From Nitrospirota bacterium (GTDB lineage Bacteria; Nitrospirota; Leptospirillia; Leptospirillales; Leptospirillaceae): a stretch of DNA of 64,000 bases. The first letter of the stretch is position 1. Each line of letters begins with the position of its first letter. Both the position numbers and the translations under genes were made by a program. The stretch spans positions 1 to 64,000 of the forward strand of contig JAKAYA010000006.1 in assembly GCA_021826965.1 (NCBI GenBank). Direction: 5' to 3'. The notes beneath the pieces are model-generated. The model worked only from the letters and a program-made list of their open reading frames with translations. It was not told where the DNA came from and ran no database searches. This document shows, piece after piece, positions 9,814-22,939 of the stretch.

Positions 9814-12450
9814 ATGGATGACGCGGCGGCTCTGAACCGGAATGCCGGAACCGGCCCTCCTTCCTTCGACGACATCGGGGAGTTCGCCCGAAGAGTCTTC
9901 GACACCTGCGAGGCCGGCGTCGGCGTCGTCGACGCGGCGTCCGGACGGTATGTGTTCGCCAATACCCGGTGGTGCGAGATGCTGGGGTACGACCGGGAGG
10001 AACTGATTCGCCTGTCGGTCCGGGATGTGACCCATCCGGACGACTGGGAGGCGACGAAGTCCTGTGTGAAGGAAGCCAGTGAAGGTTCCCGGGAAAAGTA
10101 CTTCATCGAAAAACGCTTCGTCCGAAAGGACGGAAGCGTTTTCTGGGGATTCCTTCTCGTCCGGGTCTTCCGCGATCCGGTGACCGGCGACCGGCTTCTG
10201 AACGGAATCGTGCTGGACTTCGACGAGAAAAAGCGGATCGAGTTCCAGCTTCTGAACGAACGGAACATCACCCGCGCCCTGTCGGAGATCAACGCGCTCA
10301 TTTTGAAGCGACCGTCTCCGGAGGAGCTCTACCGGGAATCCTGCCGGATCGCGGTGGAGTTCGGAGGGTTCATGGCCTCCTGGGTGGCGGTTGTCGACCC
10401 TGACACGCTCGACACCCACAAGTCGGGTCTTTACATCAAGGATCCCCGTGTCCAGGAAGGAATCGACCGGGTCATCATTTCGGTGGATCCGGAAAAACCC
10501 AACGGTCGCGGATCGGTGGGGCAAGCCTATCGAACCGGAAAACCCGTTGTCCTGAACGATTACCTGGAAAATCCTTCCACGCTCCCCTGGCAAAAGGAGG
10601 CGCGGATGTTCGGGGTCGCCTCCGCCGCGGCTTTTCCCATCCGCAAAGGCCAGGACATTGTCGCCCTTCTCGTCATCCTGTCGAACCGGGCCAATTTTTT
10701 CGAAACGGAAAGCGTCGGGTTGCTGTCCCGGATCGCCGAGGCCATGTCCTACGCGCTCGACGATTTCGAACGGGGGCAGGATCTGTTTTTGACCTCTCTC
10801 GTCGTCGACGCCGTTCCGGAAGGGATCTTCATCACCGACACCCGGGGCCGGATCACCCGGGTGAACGAGGCGTTCTGCCGATTGTCCGGATTTTCCTTCG
10901 CGGATCTTCTGGGCCAGGAAGCCGACATGTTGACGGAGGGTCTCGAGAAGGGGGTTCTCTGCTCCTCGATCCGGGAGTCCGTCGAGCAGCGCGGTACCGT
11001 CGAGGGGATTTTCGAGCTCGTTCGAAAGGACAGATCGCCTTACATGGTCGAAGCCACCATCACGCTGGTGGAAGAGCCGGGGCGAGAAAGCCGCCACGTC
11101 GTCCTGCTTCTGAAGGACGTGACGGCCAAAATGGAGCGGGAAAAACAGATCTGGCGTCTCGCCAATATCGACGACCTGACGGGGCTCCTGAACCGCACCG
11201 CCCTGATCGAACGACTGGCAACGGAAATGGAGAAGTCCCGCCGGAAAGAGGAGGCACTGGCCCTCTTCTTTCTGGACTTCGACGATTTCAAGGGGATCAA
11301 CGACACGCTGGGACACAGTGCCGGCGATTGGTTTCTCCGGGTGATCGGCAATCGTCTGTCGAGTTCCTTCCGGCCCACGGACATCGTGGCCCGTCTGGGC
11401 GGAGACGAATTCGTCGTGGTGGTCGCGCTGGAATCGGACGAACACATCCTGGCCTTCGCCCAGAAAATCCTGGACATTCTGGGGGCTCCCGTTTCCATCC
11501 AGTCCCAGACCGTCCAGACGTCGGTTTCCGTCGGCATCGCGACCTTTCCCCGGGACGCCTCTTCCGTCGAGGACCTTCTCCGGAAAGCGGACATCGCCAT
11601 GTACCAGGCCAAGGGGAAGGGCAAGAACACCTGGCAGTTCTTTAACCTCGCGATGGAAGAACGGATCCGTGTGCGGTTCGAGCAGGAACAGATGCTCAAG
11701 ACCGGACTGCAGGAAGGGGCCTTCTTCCTGCACTTCCAGCCCCAGGTCGACGTGTTCCGCAACCGCCTGGTCGGCGTCGAGGCTCTGGCGCGATGGCCCG
11801 GTCCTGTGGGCGGGACCATCGGGCCTTCGACCTTCATCCCTCTGGCGGAAGAGACAGGGACGATCCTCGCGTTCGGCGAGTGGGTCCTCCAGGAGGCCTT
11901 CCGGGTCATTCAGGTCTGGTCCGAGGCCGGTCGGCCCCGCATCCGGATGGGGGTCAACGTCTCGTCCCGGCAGTTCTGGAGCCCGACCTTCTGGACCTTT
12001 CTCCGGGAGATTCTCTCCCGCCATTCGGAGTTGACCCGCTGGCTCACGTTCGAGCTGACGGAAACCGTTCTCATGCGCGATCCGGACATGGCCGGCGAAC
12101 AGCTGGCCTGGCTCAAGGATCTGGGAATCCGGATCGCGATCGACGATTTCGGGACGGGATATTCCTCCCTGACGTATCTGTCCCGGTTTCCCGTGGACGA
12201 GATCAAGGTTTCCCAGGATTTCGTCATCCGGATGGCGAAGAGTCCCCGGGACCTGAAGCTCGTCAAGACCATCATCCAGATGGGGAAGAGCCTTCGTCTG
12301 AACCTGGTGGGGGAAGGAGCGGAAACGGAAGAAGAGGTCCGCATGCTCGAAGCCCTCGGCTGCCATGTCATCCAGGGGTTCGCCCTCTCCCGCCCCTTGC
12401 CCATGGAGGAGGTTGAAGTTTACTGGGACCGGTTTCGGGAAGGGGTCTGA
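9814..12450 (+). CDS. PAS-GAF-PAS-GGDEF-EAL cyclic-di-GMP protein
   Basis: An 878-residue soluble signalling protein. The order is PAS (about 20-140), GAF (about 155-320), PAS (about 325-440), GGDEF (about 450-615) and EAL (about 630-875). The GGDEF motif is at 529-533 with a product-inhibition site RPTD five residues before it. The EAL motif is at 656-658 (VEALARW), and DDFGTGYSS begins at 777. Both cyclase and phosphodiesterase sites therefore look intact, so the net activity may be set by the sensors. There is no membrane segment, so the signal is cytoplasmic. A SixA-like phosphatase gene follows 32 bp downstream. Confidence 0.93.
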   Translation: MDDAAALNRNAGTGPPSFDDIGEFARRVFDTCEAGVGVVDAASGRYVFANTRWCEMLGYDREELIRLSVRDVTHPDDWEATKSCVKEASEGSREKYFIEKRFVRKDGSVFWGFLLVRVFRDPVTGDRLLNGIVLDFDEKKRIEFQLLNERNITRALSEINALILKRPSPEELYRESCRIAVEFGGFMASWVAVVDPDTLDTHKSGLYIKDPRVQEGIDRVIISVDPEKPNGRGSVGQAYRTGKPVVLNDYLENPSTLPWQKEARMFGVASAAAFPIRKGQDIVALLVILSNRANFFETESVGLLSRIAEAMSYALDDFERGQDLFLTSLVVDAVPEGIFITDTRGRITRVNEAFCRLSGFSFADLLGQEADMLTEGLEKGVLCSSIRESVEQRGTVEGIFELVRKDRSPYMVEATITLVEEPGRESRHVVLLLKDVTAKMEREKQIWRLANIDDLTGLLNRTALIERLATEMEKSRRKEEALALFFLDFDDFKGINDTLGHSAGDWFLRVIGNRLSSSFRPTDIVARLGGDEFVVVVALESDEHILAFAQKILDILGAPVSIQSQTVQTSVSVGIATFPRDASSVEDLLRKADIAMYQAKGKGKNTWQFFNLAMEERIRVRFEQEQMLKTGLQEGAFFLHFQPQVDVFRNRLVGVEALARWPGPVGGTIGPSTFIPLAEETGTILAFGEWVLQEAFRVIQVWSEAGRPRIRMGVNVSSRQFWSPTFWTFLREILSRHSELTRWLTFELTETVLMRDPDMAGEQLAWLKDLGIRIAIDDFGTGYSSLTYLSRFPVDEIKVSQDFVIRMAKSPRDLKLVKTIIQMGKSLRLNLVGEGAETEEEVRMLEALGCHVIQGFALSRPLPMEEVEVYWDRFREGV

Positions 12451-12482
12451 GTGTTCCCCGCCGAAGATGACAAGGACGAATC

Positions 12483-12953
12483 GTGGATCTGATCCTCTGG
12501 CGGCATGCGGATGCCGAAGACGGCGGGCCAGGACATCCGGACAACGAACGGAAACTGACTCCGAAAGGCCGTGCGGGAGCCCGTGAGGTCGCGGCCTGGC
12601 TCTCCCTCCGCCTGCCGGACCGGTTCATCGTGCTGTCGAGTCCCGCCGTCCGGGCGCGCGAAACGGCCATGTTCCTCCGGCCGGAACCCGTGATCGAACC
12701 CTCCCTGTCGACCGGAACCTCACCGGGGGCGTTTCTGTCCGCCACCGGATGGCCGGACCGGAAAGGGACGGTCGTGGCGGTGGGGCATCAGCCGACGCTG
12801 GGAGAGGTCGCGGCCCTGATCCTGACCGGCGAGCGGTTTCCCTGGACGATCAAAAAAGGGGCGGTCTGGTGGTTCAGGATCCATCCGGAAAAAGGGGAGG
12901 GGCCCGTTCTCCGGGCCGTCGTTTCCCCGGAAACGGTGTCTTCCCTCCCCTGA
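12483..12953 (+). CDS. sixA: SixA-like phosphohistidine phosphatase
   Basis: A 156-residue member of the histidine-phosphatase (RHG) superfamily. The N-terminal MDLILWRHADAE carries the catalytic Arg7-His8 pair. LTPKGRAGAREVAAWL, LSSPAVRARETA and the second catalytic His in AVGHQPTLGEVAALI follow in the order seen in SixA, which removes phosphate from phosphohistidine in phosphorelay proteins. The start is GTG at 12483 with AAGGA about 6 bases upstream. The close upstream c-di-GMP gene suggests co-transcription; a functional link is unproven. Confidence 0.85.
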   Translation: MDLILWRHADAEDGGPGHPDNERKLTPKGRAGAREVAAWLSLRLPDRFIVLSSPAVRARETAMFLRPEPVIEPSLSTGTSPGAFLSATGWPDRKGTVVAVGHQPTLGEVAALILTGERFPWTIKKGAVWWFRIHPEKGEGPVLRAVVSPETVSSLP

Positions 12954-13043
12954 AGACGTTTTTCTGCCTTATTTGTCCATGACTCCATCCCCATACTTCG
13001 CGTCGTCTTCTGGCAGGCCTGTTCCGGATCGCCGGGCATCCGT

Positions 13044-14417
13044 TCAGCAGAGCGGCGGATGCGGCTTTCTTTTCACGGGCGGATTTTCGAGAACGTCGAG
13101 GGAACGGTCGAGGTGTTCGAGAAGGTCGTCGAGCATCTGCCGGCTGACGTTTTCCCGGACGACGACCCGCAGGAGGGTGGTGTTCTCCGCGTCCGGAGGC
13201 AGGGTGTAGGCCGGAACGATCCAGCCGTACTTCCGGAGCTCGGACGCGATTTCGCTCTCCCGTCCGGCGTGGGGTCCGCGAAGGCGAAAGGCCACGATGG
13301 GCAGTGCCGGTTTCTCGTCCACCGGCTCGAACATCCGGTGGACGGAAAGTTTTTTCGCCAGGTGGCGGGCGTTGGCCCGGGCGTTTTCCATCACCGAGCG
13401 ATAGCCTTTCTTCCCCAGGCGGAGGAAGTTGTAATACTGGGCGATCACGAACGCGGCGTTCGAAGAAAAGTTCAGGGTGTAGGTTTCTTCCTCGGCGCCG
13501 AGGTAGTCGACCCGGAACACCAGATCGTCCGGAAGATCGGACCGGTCGCGGAACACGAGCCAGCCCACGCCAGGGTAGACCAGCCCGAACTTGTGCCCCG
13601 ACACATTGATCGATCGCACTCTGGACAACCGGAAGTCCCAGCGTCTTTCGGGTTCCAGGAAGGGGAGGATCAGACCCCCGCTGGCCCCGTCGATGTGGAT
13701 CGGAATGTCCCACCCCTTCTCCCGCTTCAGTTTCTCGACGGCTTCGTTCAGTTCTTCCACCGGATCGATCTGGCCGGTGAACGTCGTCCCCACGACCGCT
13801 CCCACGGCGATGGTGTTTTCGTCGATCCGCCGGACGGCTTCGTCCACGCTCAGGGTGAAACGACCGGGAGAAAGAGGCACCGTGCGCATTTCGACATCGA
13901 AATACCGGGCGAACTTGTCCCAGACCACGTGAACATCTCCTCCGACCACCAGGTTGGGACGGTCGGCCGGCTTTCCGGCACTGCGCCTCCGGATCTGCCA
14001 GGATTTCTTGTGAGCCAGAAGACCGAGCAGGATCGCCTCCGACGATCCGACCGTCGAGGTGCCGGCGATGTCGGCTTCCGGTGGCGCGTGAAAGAGATCG
14101 GCCAGCATATGGACCACCCGGTGCTGGATTTCCCCGGTCCGGGGATATTCGTTCTGGTCGACCAGGTTTTTCCGGATGTTTTCCCGGACGAGACGTTCGG
14201 CTTCCGGTTCCATCCAGGTGGTGACGAACGAGGCGAGGTTCAGGGAGGGGTTTCCGTCGAGCTCCAGTTCGTCGTGAATGATCTGGTAGACGCTGGCAGG
14301 AGGAAGGCTTTCCTCTCCTATCCGGAACGTTTCCAGATCCTTCGTGAAGAACCGGTTGCCGTAAGTGGTGGAAAGCGAATCGTCTCGGGTCTGACGGTGA
14401 CGTCGTCGGGTCAGCAT
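13044..14417 (-). CDS. gadB: Glutamate decarboxylase
   Basis: A 457-residue PLP-dependent group II decarboxylase that turns glutamate into GABA and consumes a proton. SVYQIIHDELELDGNPSLNLASFVTTWME near the N-terminus and the pyridoxal lysine in SGHKFGLVYPG (Lys276) are typical of bacterial GadA/GadB. HIDGASGG supplies the cofactor-binding Asp. ATG 14417 is chosen because AGGAGG sits right before it; the frame runs 34 codons further upstream without family similarity. No glutamate/GABA antiporter is adjacent. It may help pH homeostasis if the host is acidophilic, which is inference. It is divergent from treZ across about 260 bp. Confidence 0.93.
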   Translation of the reverse strand: MLTRRRHRQTRDDSLSTTYGNRFFTKDLETFRIGEESLPPASVYQIIHDELELDGNPSLNLASFVTTWMEPEAERLVRENIRKNLVDQNEYPRTGEIQHRVVHMLADLFHAPPEADIAGTSTVGSSEAILLGLLAHKKSWQIRRRSAGKPADRPNLVVGGDVHVVWDKFARYFDVEMRTVPLSPGRFTLSVDEAVRRIDENTIAVGAVVGTTFTGQIDPVEELNEAVEKLKREKGWDIPIHIDGASGGLILPFLEPERRWDFRLSRVRSINVSGHKFGLVYPGVGWLVFRDRSDLPDDLVFRVDYLGAEEETYTLNFSSNAAFVIAQYYNFLRLGKKGYRSVMENARANARHLAKKLSVHRMFEPVDEKPALPIVAFRLRGPHAGRESEIASELRKYGWIVPAYTLPPDAENTTLLRVVVRENVSRQMLDDLLEHLDRSLDVLENPPVKRKPHPPLC

Positions 14418-14676
14418 GTTTCCTCCTGGGTTCGCACGGTGGCAGATGGCAGGGTGCGGGAAAGACGCCTCCGGCAGAAATCCGGCGGCCCGTCCCGGAC
14501 GGGCGAAGCGTTCCCCCATTCACTCTAGCGGATTTTGTCTTCGACCGGTAGCCGTGTCAGAAGTTGGTCCGAAGGAGTTGCTGTTGATCCGGGCCGCCAA
14601 AAATGGCTATGGTAAGAAACCGGTCGCCAGTCCTCTCCCTCCAGGACAGCTCATCTTTCACGGAAAGGCTTGCCGT

Positions 14677-16586
14677 ATGAAGGAACACGACAGGCACCAC
14701 GATTTTCTCCCTCCGGCCCCGTTTGTCCCGGGTCCACGGGACCTGGGGCCCCTCGGCGCTTCGGCCGTCCCGGACGGCACCCTCTTTCGGGTCTGGGCGC
14801 CGTTGGCCGGATCGGTGGAGCTTCTGATCGACCGACCCGGCGAACTTCCCCGCCCGATGACTCCCGAAGGACAGGGGTATTATCGCCTGACCGCGTCCGA
14901 CGCCCCTCCTGGCACGCTCTACCGCTTCCGGCTGGACGGCGAAAGACCGCTGCCCGACCCGGCTTCGCGCTTGCAGCTTCATGGAGTCCACGGACCTTCG
15001 GCCGTCTGGTTCCCCCCCGGCGCAGAAACAGTCCGGAAGGGATTTTCGTCCGTCCCTCCGTTTTCCGGCCACACTCTGGAAGACCTGATTTTCTACGAGA
15101 TTCATACGGGAACCTATACGCCGGAAGGCACCTTTTCCGGCGTGGTCCGGCGACTCGACCACCTGGCGGACCTCGGCGTCACGGCCCTCGAGCTCATGCC
15201 CCTGTCCCAGTTTCCCGGAGAGCGCAACTGGGGATACGACGGGACCTTCCCGTACGCCGTCCAGTCGTCCTACGGAGGTCCGGACGGCCTTCTGGAACTC
15301 GTCCGGGCCTGCCACGCGCGGGGCCTGTCGGTGATTCTCGACGTCGTCTACAATCATCTGGGTCCCGAAGGCAACTACCTGGGCGCCTACGGTCCCTATT
15401 TCTCCCGGACGAGCCGGACCCCCTGGGGCGACGCCATCAACTTCGACGAGGCCCAGAGCGACCACGTCCGGCATTTCTTCCTCGAAAATCTGCGGTATCT
15501 GGCCCGGACGTTCGACATCGACGGTTTCCGGTTCGATGCGGTCCACGCCATTCGCGACCAGTCCGCCCATCCGTTCCTTGCGGACGTCTCGGTCCTGGCC
15601 GGACGGATCGGCAAATCCCGGGGCAGACCCCTCCATCTGGTGGCGGAATCGAACCTGAACGACCGCCGTCATGTCCTTTCCCCGGAACGGGAAGGCATGG
15701 GCTTCGAAGCCCAATGGTCCGACGATTTCCATCATGCCCTGCGCGTTTCGTTCACCGGAGAGCGGGATGGATATTATGCCGACTTTTCCGGCGGGAAGGA
15801 TCTGGCCCGCGCACTGGAAAGGGGATTCGTCTACCAGGGGCAGTTCGCTCCGTCCTTCGGACATCGCCGCGGGTCCTCCGGGGGAGATCTTCCGGGATCC
15901 GCGTTCGTCGTGTTCGCCCAGAACCACGACCAGGTGGGAAACCGCCGGGAAGGAGACCGTCTTTCCCGATCTCTTCCCGATGAAGCCCTGATGTGTGTGG
16001 CGGCCCTGGTTCTCCTGGCGCCGTCCCTTCCGCTTTTGTTCATGGGAGAAGAATATGGGGAAAGGCGCCCGTTCCAGTATTTCTCGAGCCACGGCGATCC
16101 GGATCTTGTCCGGGCCGTCCGGGAAGGCCGGAAACGGGAATTCGCTTCCTTCGGCTGGACCGGGGAGGTTCCGGATCCCCAGGATCCGCAGACCTTCGAG
16201 GCATCCCGTCTGGTCACGGATCCCTCCGGATTTTCGTCCGGAAGCCGGGAAGGCCGTATCCTGGCGTTTTACAAAAAACTCGTCCTTCTGCGGAAATCCC
16301 GCCCCGCCTTCCGGCTTCCCGACCGGATGGACGCCGCCGGGCACCGGGTGGCGGGACCCCGTTACGGCGTTCTCGCCCAACGGCGGGAGGGACAGGACGG
16401 ATCCCGTCTTCTGGTGCTCTGGAATCTGACGGATCGGGAGCGTCCCGTTCCGCCGGTCTGGCTTCGCCGCGATCTCGGATGGGAAGGAGAAGGCCGCCTG
16501 CTCCTCGATTCCCGGGAAGGCGACTCCGGGCGTCCCCACTTCCTGTTGCCCTACCAGGTGCGGGTTCTGGAAGGGGAGGACATCCG

Positions 16587-16590
<4 letters not shown>
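14677..16590 (+). CDS. treZ: Malto-oligosyltrehalose trehalohydrolase
   Basis: A 637-residue GH13 enzyme that cleaves free trehalose from the end of maltooligosyl-trehalose made by TreY. An N-terminal beta-sandwich (LFRVWAPLAGSVELL, residues about 30-110) precedes the (beta/alpha)8 barrel. The TreZ-type motif YEIHTGTYTPEG comes before ALELMPLSQFPGERNWGYDG. Catalytic residues are Asp287 (DGFRFDAVHA), Glu324 (VAESN) and Asp418 (QNHDQVGNR). The start at ATG 14677 has GGAAAGG about 9 bases upstream; a longer in-frame start upstream has no family similarity. The stop overlaps treY in GTGA. First gene of a four-gene coupled operon. Confidence 0.94.
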
Positions 16591-19477
<2,887 letters not shown>

Positions 19478-19481
<4 letters not shown>

Positions 19482-21148
19482 GCGAGCAGTCCCAAATCTG
19501 GATCCAGCAGGGGGTCCTCTACGAAATCTATCTCCGGAGTTTCGCCGATGCCACGAAAGACGGAGTGGGAGACTTCCGGGGTCTGGCGGAACGGATGCCG
19601 TACATTGCCCGTCTGGGGGTGAAGGCCGTCATCCTGAACTGCCCGTTCCAGTCCTTTTCCGGCAACATGCGCCATCCCCTCGTGGACTGGATGCGTCTCG
19701 ATCCGGTGCTGGGGACGCTGTCCGATTTCCTGATGGTGCTGGAAAAAGCCCACTCCCTGGGAATCCGGGTCGTTCTTTCCTTGCCGGTGAACGCGACCAG
19801 CGACCAGCACGTCTGGTTCTCCGAATCGAAAAATCGCCAGTCCCGCTATCTGAGGAAGAGCTATTTCTGGTCCGAACGCCTGAAGCTTGCCCAGGCCCCG
19901 GACAAGGAGACCCCCGAGGTCGCGAACTGGTCCCAGGACGACGACACCGGGCAATATTACTGGTACCAGGACCACAAGGACGAGCCCGCGATCAACTACG
20001 CCGACCCGGAGATTCTGGAAGAGATCCGGCGCGTGTTCGAGCACTGGCTCACCCTCGACATCGACGGCTTCCGTCTGGCGGGATCCGGTCGTCTCCATCG
20101 CATGAAGAACGGGGAGATCGAGCTGGTCACCGATCCGTTCAGGGTTTTCCAGCCCATTCTGGATCCCCTGAAGAAAAGCTTTCCCGACCGGGTGTTCCTG
20201 TTCGAGGTGGGTTCCCCCAGCCGTACGGAACTCCGGAAGGATCCCCGTCAGTACTACCATCTGAGCGGGTTCTTTCCGTCGGTCATCAGCGCCATCCGCT
20301 CGGAAAACAAGGATCCCCTGGCCCAGATGGTCCGGGAAGGGGGCAAGGAGATCCATGCCCGCAAGGACTGCCCCATTCACTGGACACTGGACCTGCGGGA
20401 GAGGTCGGAAGAGACGTTCGAAAAGTTCGCCGAATCCGACGGAGACACATGCGTTTTTCCGCTGGCTCCGGAGGTTCCGTCGGAGCGCCCGGTCCTTTCC
20501 CGCGTGGCGCGTCTTATGGAAAACGGACGCCGCCGCATCCAGCTGGTGATGAGCCTCTTTCTCACCTCTCCCGGGATACCGGTGATCTATTACGGCGATG
20601 AAATCGGCATGGGGGATCACCCCCACCTGCCGGGACGCAACCCCGTGCGCACGCCGATGCAGTGGTCCGCGGACCGCAACGGGGGATTTTCGACGGCCGA
20701 CCCCGAAGAGCTTTACAACCCGGTGATCGACGACCCCCTTTACAGCTATACGATGGTCAACGTCGAGAGCCAGGAGCGGTTCGCGGACTCCCATCTCTGG
20801 AACGTCCGTCAGATGATTGCGATCCGAAACCGCCAGACCGCCCTTTACGCGCACGGGCAGTTCGGTGTCATCGAAAGCGGCCACCCGTCGATCTACGCCT
20901 TTTTCCGACGGGCCGGAGGCGAGGTGTGCCTTCTGATCCACAACCTGTCGAAGACCTCGGTCTGCGGATATCTCGACCTTTCGGATTTCGCCGGTCTGGT
21001 CCCCCACGAACTGTTCGGGGACACGGTGTTTCCCCGGATTCCCCTCCATCCGTATCTCGTGACCATGACACCATACTCGTTCATCTGGTTTCGTCTTCTT
21101 CCTCCGCCGAAGCCGCGGGGCAGCCGTAAAACGGAGGGTCGGACATGA
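19478..21148 (+). CDS. TreS-like GH13 protein lacking catalytic residues (probable pseudoenzyme)
   Basis: A 556-residue paralogue of the trehalose synthase encoded directly downstream. Similarity is clear along the whole barrel: GVLYEIYLRSFADATKDGVGD at the start, then IPVIYYGDEIGMGD, RTPMQWSADRNGGFSTADP and the C-terminal beta domain. Aligned by eye with the neighbour, the catalytic nucleophile Asp is replaced by Ala201 (DGFRLAGSG instead of DGLRCDAVP). The transition-state Asp of RNHDE is Ser310 (RERSE), and the NH of MNHTSN is NA. Only the acid/base Glu243 remains. The frame is unbroken and coupled on both sides by ATGA overlaps, so it is a maintained protein rather than a decaying gene. 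It may be a regulatory, scaffold or sugar-binding partner of TreS; this is inference. Confidence 0.85.
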
Positions 21149-22830
21149 GCGGCATCAAACCTGAGCCGGGATGGTACAAGGATGCCATCATCTACGAAGT
21201 GCACGTGAAATCGTTTCTTGATTCGAACAGGGACGGGTGGGGAGACTTCCCCGGCCTGACGGCCAAACTCGACTATCTGCAGAAGCTCGGAATCACCACC
21301 CTCTGGCTTTTGCCGTTTACCGACTCCCCCCTGAAAGACGACGGGTATGACATCCGGGACTACTACAAGGTATACCCGTCCTACGGCACGATGGAAGAGT
21401 TCCAGGTCTTCCTTTCGGAAGCCCACAAACGGGGCCTCCGGGTCATCACCGAACTGGTGATGAACCATACGTCCAACACGCATCCGTGGTTCGTTTCGGC
21501 ATCGTCGTCCCGCTCTTCACCGTTTCGGGACTACTATGTCTGGAGCGATACCCCCGACCGGTACAAGGGGACCCGGATCATTTTCAGCGACACGGAAAAG
21601 TCCAACTGGACCTGGGAGCCGAAGACGCGCCAGTATTACTGGCACCGGTTTTTCCATTCCCAGCCGGATCTGAACTTCGACAACCCCAAGGTTCAGGACG
21701 AACTCCTGACCGTGGTGAAGTTCTGGTTCTCCCTGGGAGTGGACGGCCTGCGCTGCGACGCGGTTCCGTACCTGTTCGAACGGGAAGGGACCAACTGCGA
21801 GAACCTTCCGGAAACACATACCTTCATCAAGAGGCTCCGGGCCGAGATCGACCGGGAGTTTCCGGACCGGATGCTCCTGGCGGAAGCCAACCAGTGGCCG
21901 CAGGACGTGCTGCCCTATTTCGGGGAAGGGGACGGGGACGAATTTCACATGGCCTACCATTTTCCCTTGATGCCGCGGCTTTTCATCGCCATCGCGCAAG
22001 GGGACCGGAAGCCCATCACCGACATTCTCCAGCAGACCCCTGCGATTCCGGCCAACTGCCAGTGGGCGATCTTCCTCCGGAACCACGACGAACTGACGCT
22101 GGAGATGGTGACCGACCAGGAACGGGACTACCTCTGGACGACCTATGCCGAAGATCCCCGGATGCGCCTGAATCTCGGCATCCGCCGGCGGCTGGCCCCC
22201 CTCATGGGCAACGACCGTCGCAAGATCGACCTGATGCACAGCCTCCTCCTGACGTTGCCGGGTACGCCGATCCTGTATTACGGCGACGAGATCGGCATGG
22301 GGGACAATGTTCACCTGGGAGACCGGAACGGCGTCCGCACGCCCATGCAGTGGTCATTCGACCGGAACGGGGGATTCTCGACGGCCGATCCGTCGGACCT
22401 CTACGCCCCGCCGATCCAGAACCCGGTCTACGGCTACCAGGTTGTGAACGTGGAAACCCAGATCCGCTATCCCACCAGTCCCCTGAACGTGCTCCGCCAG
22501 ATGATCGAGGTCCGGCAGTCGAGCCACGTTTTCGGACGGGGGGCCATGACCGTCCTCCACCCGAAGAACCGTCATGTTTTCGCCTGTCTGCGGGAGATGG
22601 GAGACGAGGTGGTGATGGTCATCAACAACCTGTCGGACCGCACCGAATCCGTCCTTCTCGATTTGTCCCGCTTTCGGGGATATACGCCGGTCGAACTCTT
22701 CAGCCAGACCCCCTTTCCGGTTCTCGAACGGGCCCACTTCCATTTCACGGTGAGTCCTTACGGGTATTTCTGGCTGGCTCTGCGGCCTCCGGCTTTCTCC
22801 GTCCGTCGCCGGAAAAGGACCGGTCGATAG
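21145..22830 (+). CDS. treS: Trehalose synthase (maltose alpha-D-glucosyltransferase)
   Basis: A 561-residue GH13 enzyme interconverting trehalose and maltose. The N-terminal WYKDAIIYEVHVKSFLDSN and the run GWGDFPGLTAKLDYLQ are TreS-type. Catalytic residues are all present: Asp205 (DGLRCDAVPYL), Glu247 (LAEANQWP) and Asp315 (RNHDELTLEM), with the usual 42-residue gap between the first two. There is no fused maltokinase; that gene sits next to glgE at 34048. The ATG overlaps the stop of the degraded paralogue, so both should be made in similar amounts. This is the last gene of the operon. Confidence 0.93.
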   Translation: MSGIKPEPGWYKDAIIYEVHVKSFLDSNRDGWGDFPGLTAKLDYLQKLGITTLWLLPFTDSPLKDDGYDIRDYYKVYPSYGTMEEFQVFLSEAHKRGLRVITELVMNHTSNTHPWFVSASSSRSSPFRDYYVWSDTPDRYKGTRIIFSDTEKSNWTWEPKTRQYYWHRFFHSQPDLNFDNPKVQDELLTVVKFWFSLGVDGLRCDAVPYLFEREGTNCENLPETHTFIKRLRAEIDREFPDRMLLAEANQWPQDVLPYFGEGDGDEFHMAYHFPLMPRLFIAIAQGDRKPITDILQQTPAIPANCQWAIFLRNHDELTLEMVTDQERDYLWTTYAEDPRMRLNLGIRRRLAPLMGNDRRKIDLMHSLLLTLPGTPILYYGDEIGMGDNVHLGDRNGVRTPMQWSFDRNGGFSTADPSDLYAPPIQNPVYGYQVVNVETQIRYPTSPLNVLRQMIEVRQSSHVFGRGAMTVLHPKNRHVFACLREMGDEVVMVINNLSDRTESVLLDLSRFRGYTPVELFSQTPFPVLERAHFHFTVSPYGYFWLALRPPAFSVRRRKRTGR

Positions 22831-22836
22831 CGAACA

Positions 22837-22859
22837 GGCCGTTCGGGGAACGAACGGCC
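22837..22859. terminator. Perfect hairpin between convergent treS and desaturase genes
   Basis: GGCCGTTCG, loop GGGAA, CGAACGGCC: a perfect 9-bp stem just after treS. There is no T-run on the plus strand, so a terminator role is only probable. Confidence 0.4.
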
Positions 22860-22939
22860 GCATTTCGTGCATGGGGATGTCGCAAGGAATGCCCACAGTC
22901 CGAAAGGAGGGGAGGGATCTGTTTCTCCTTGATCGCTGC

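Noticed and set aside
9619-12366. 915-residue minus-strand frame opposite the PAS-GGDEF-EAL gene
   Set aside because: Shadow frame: no motifs, and the plus strand shows complete GGDEF and EAL domains.
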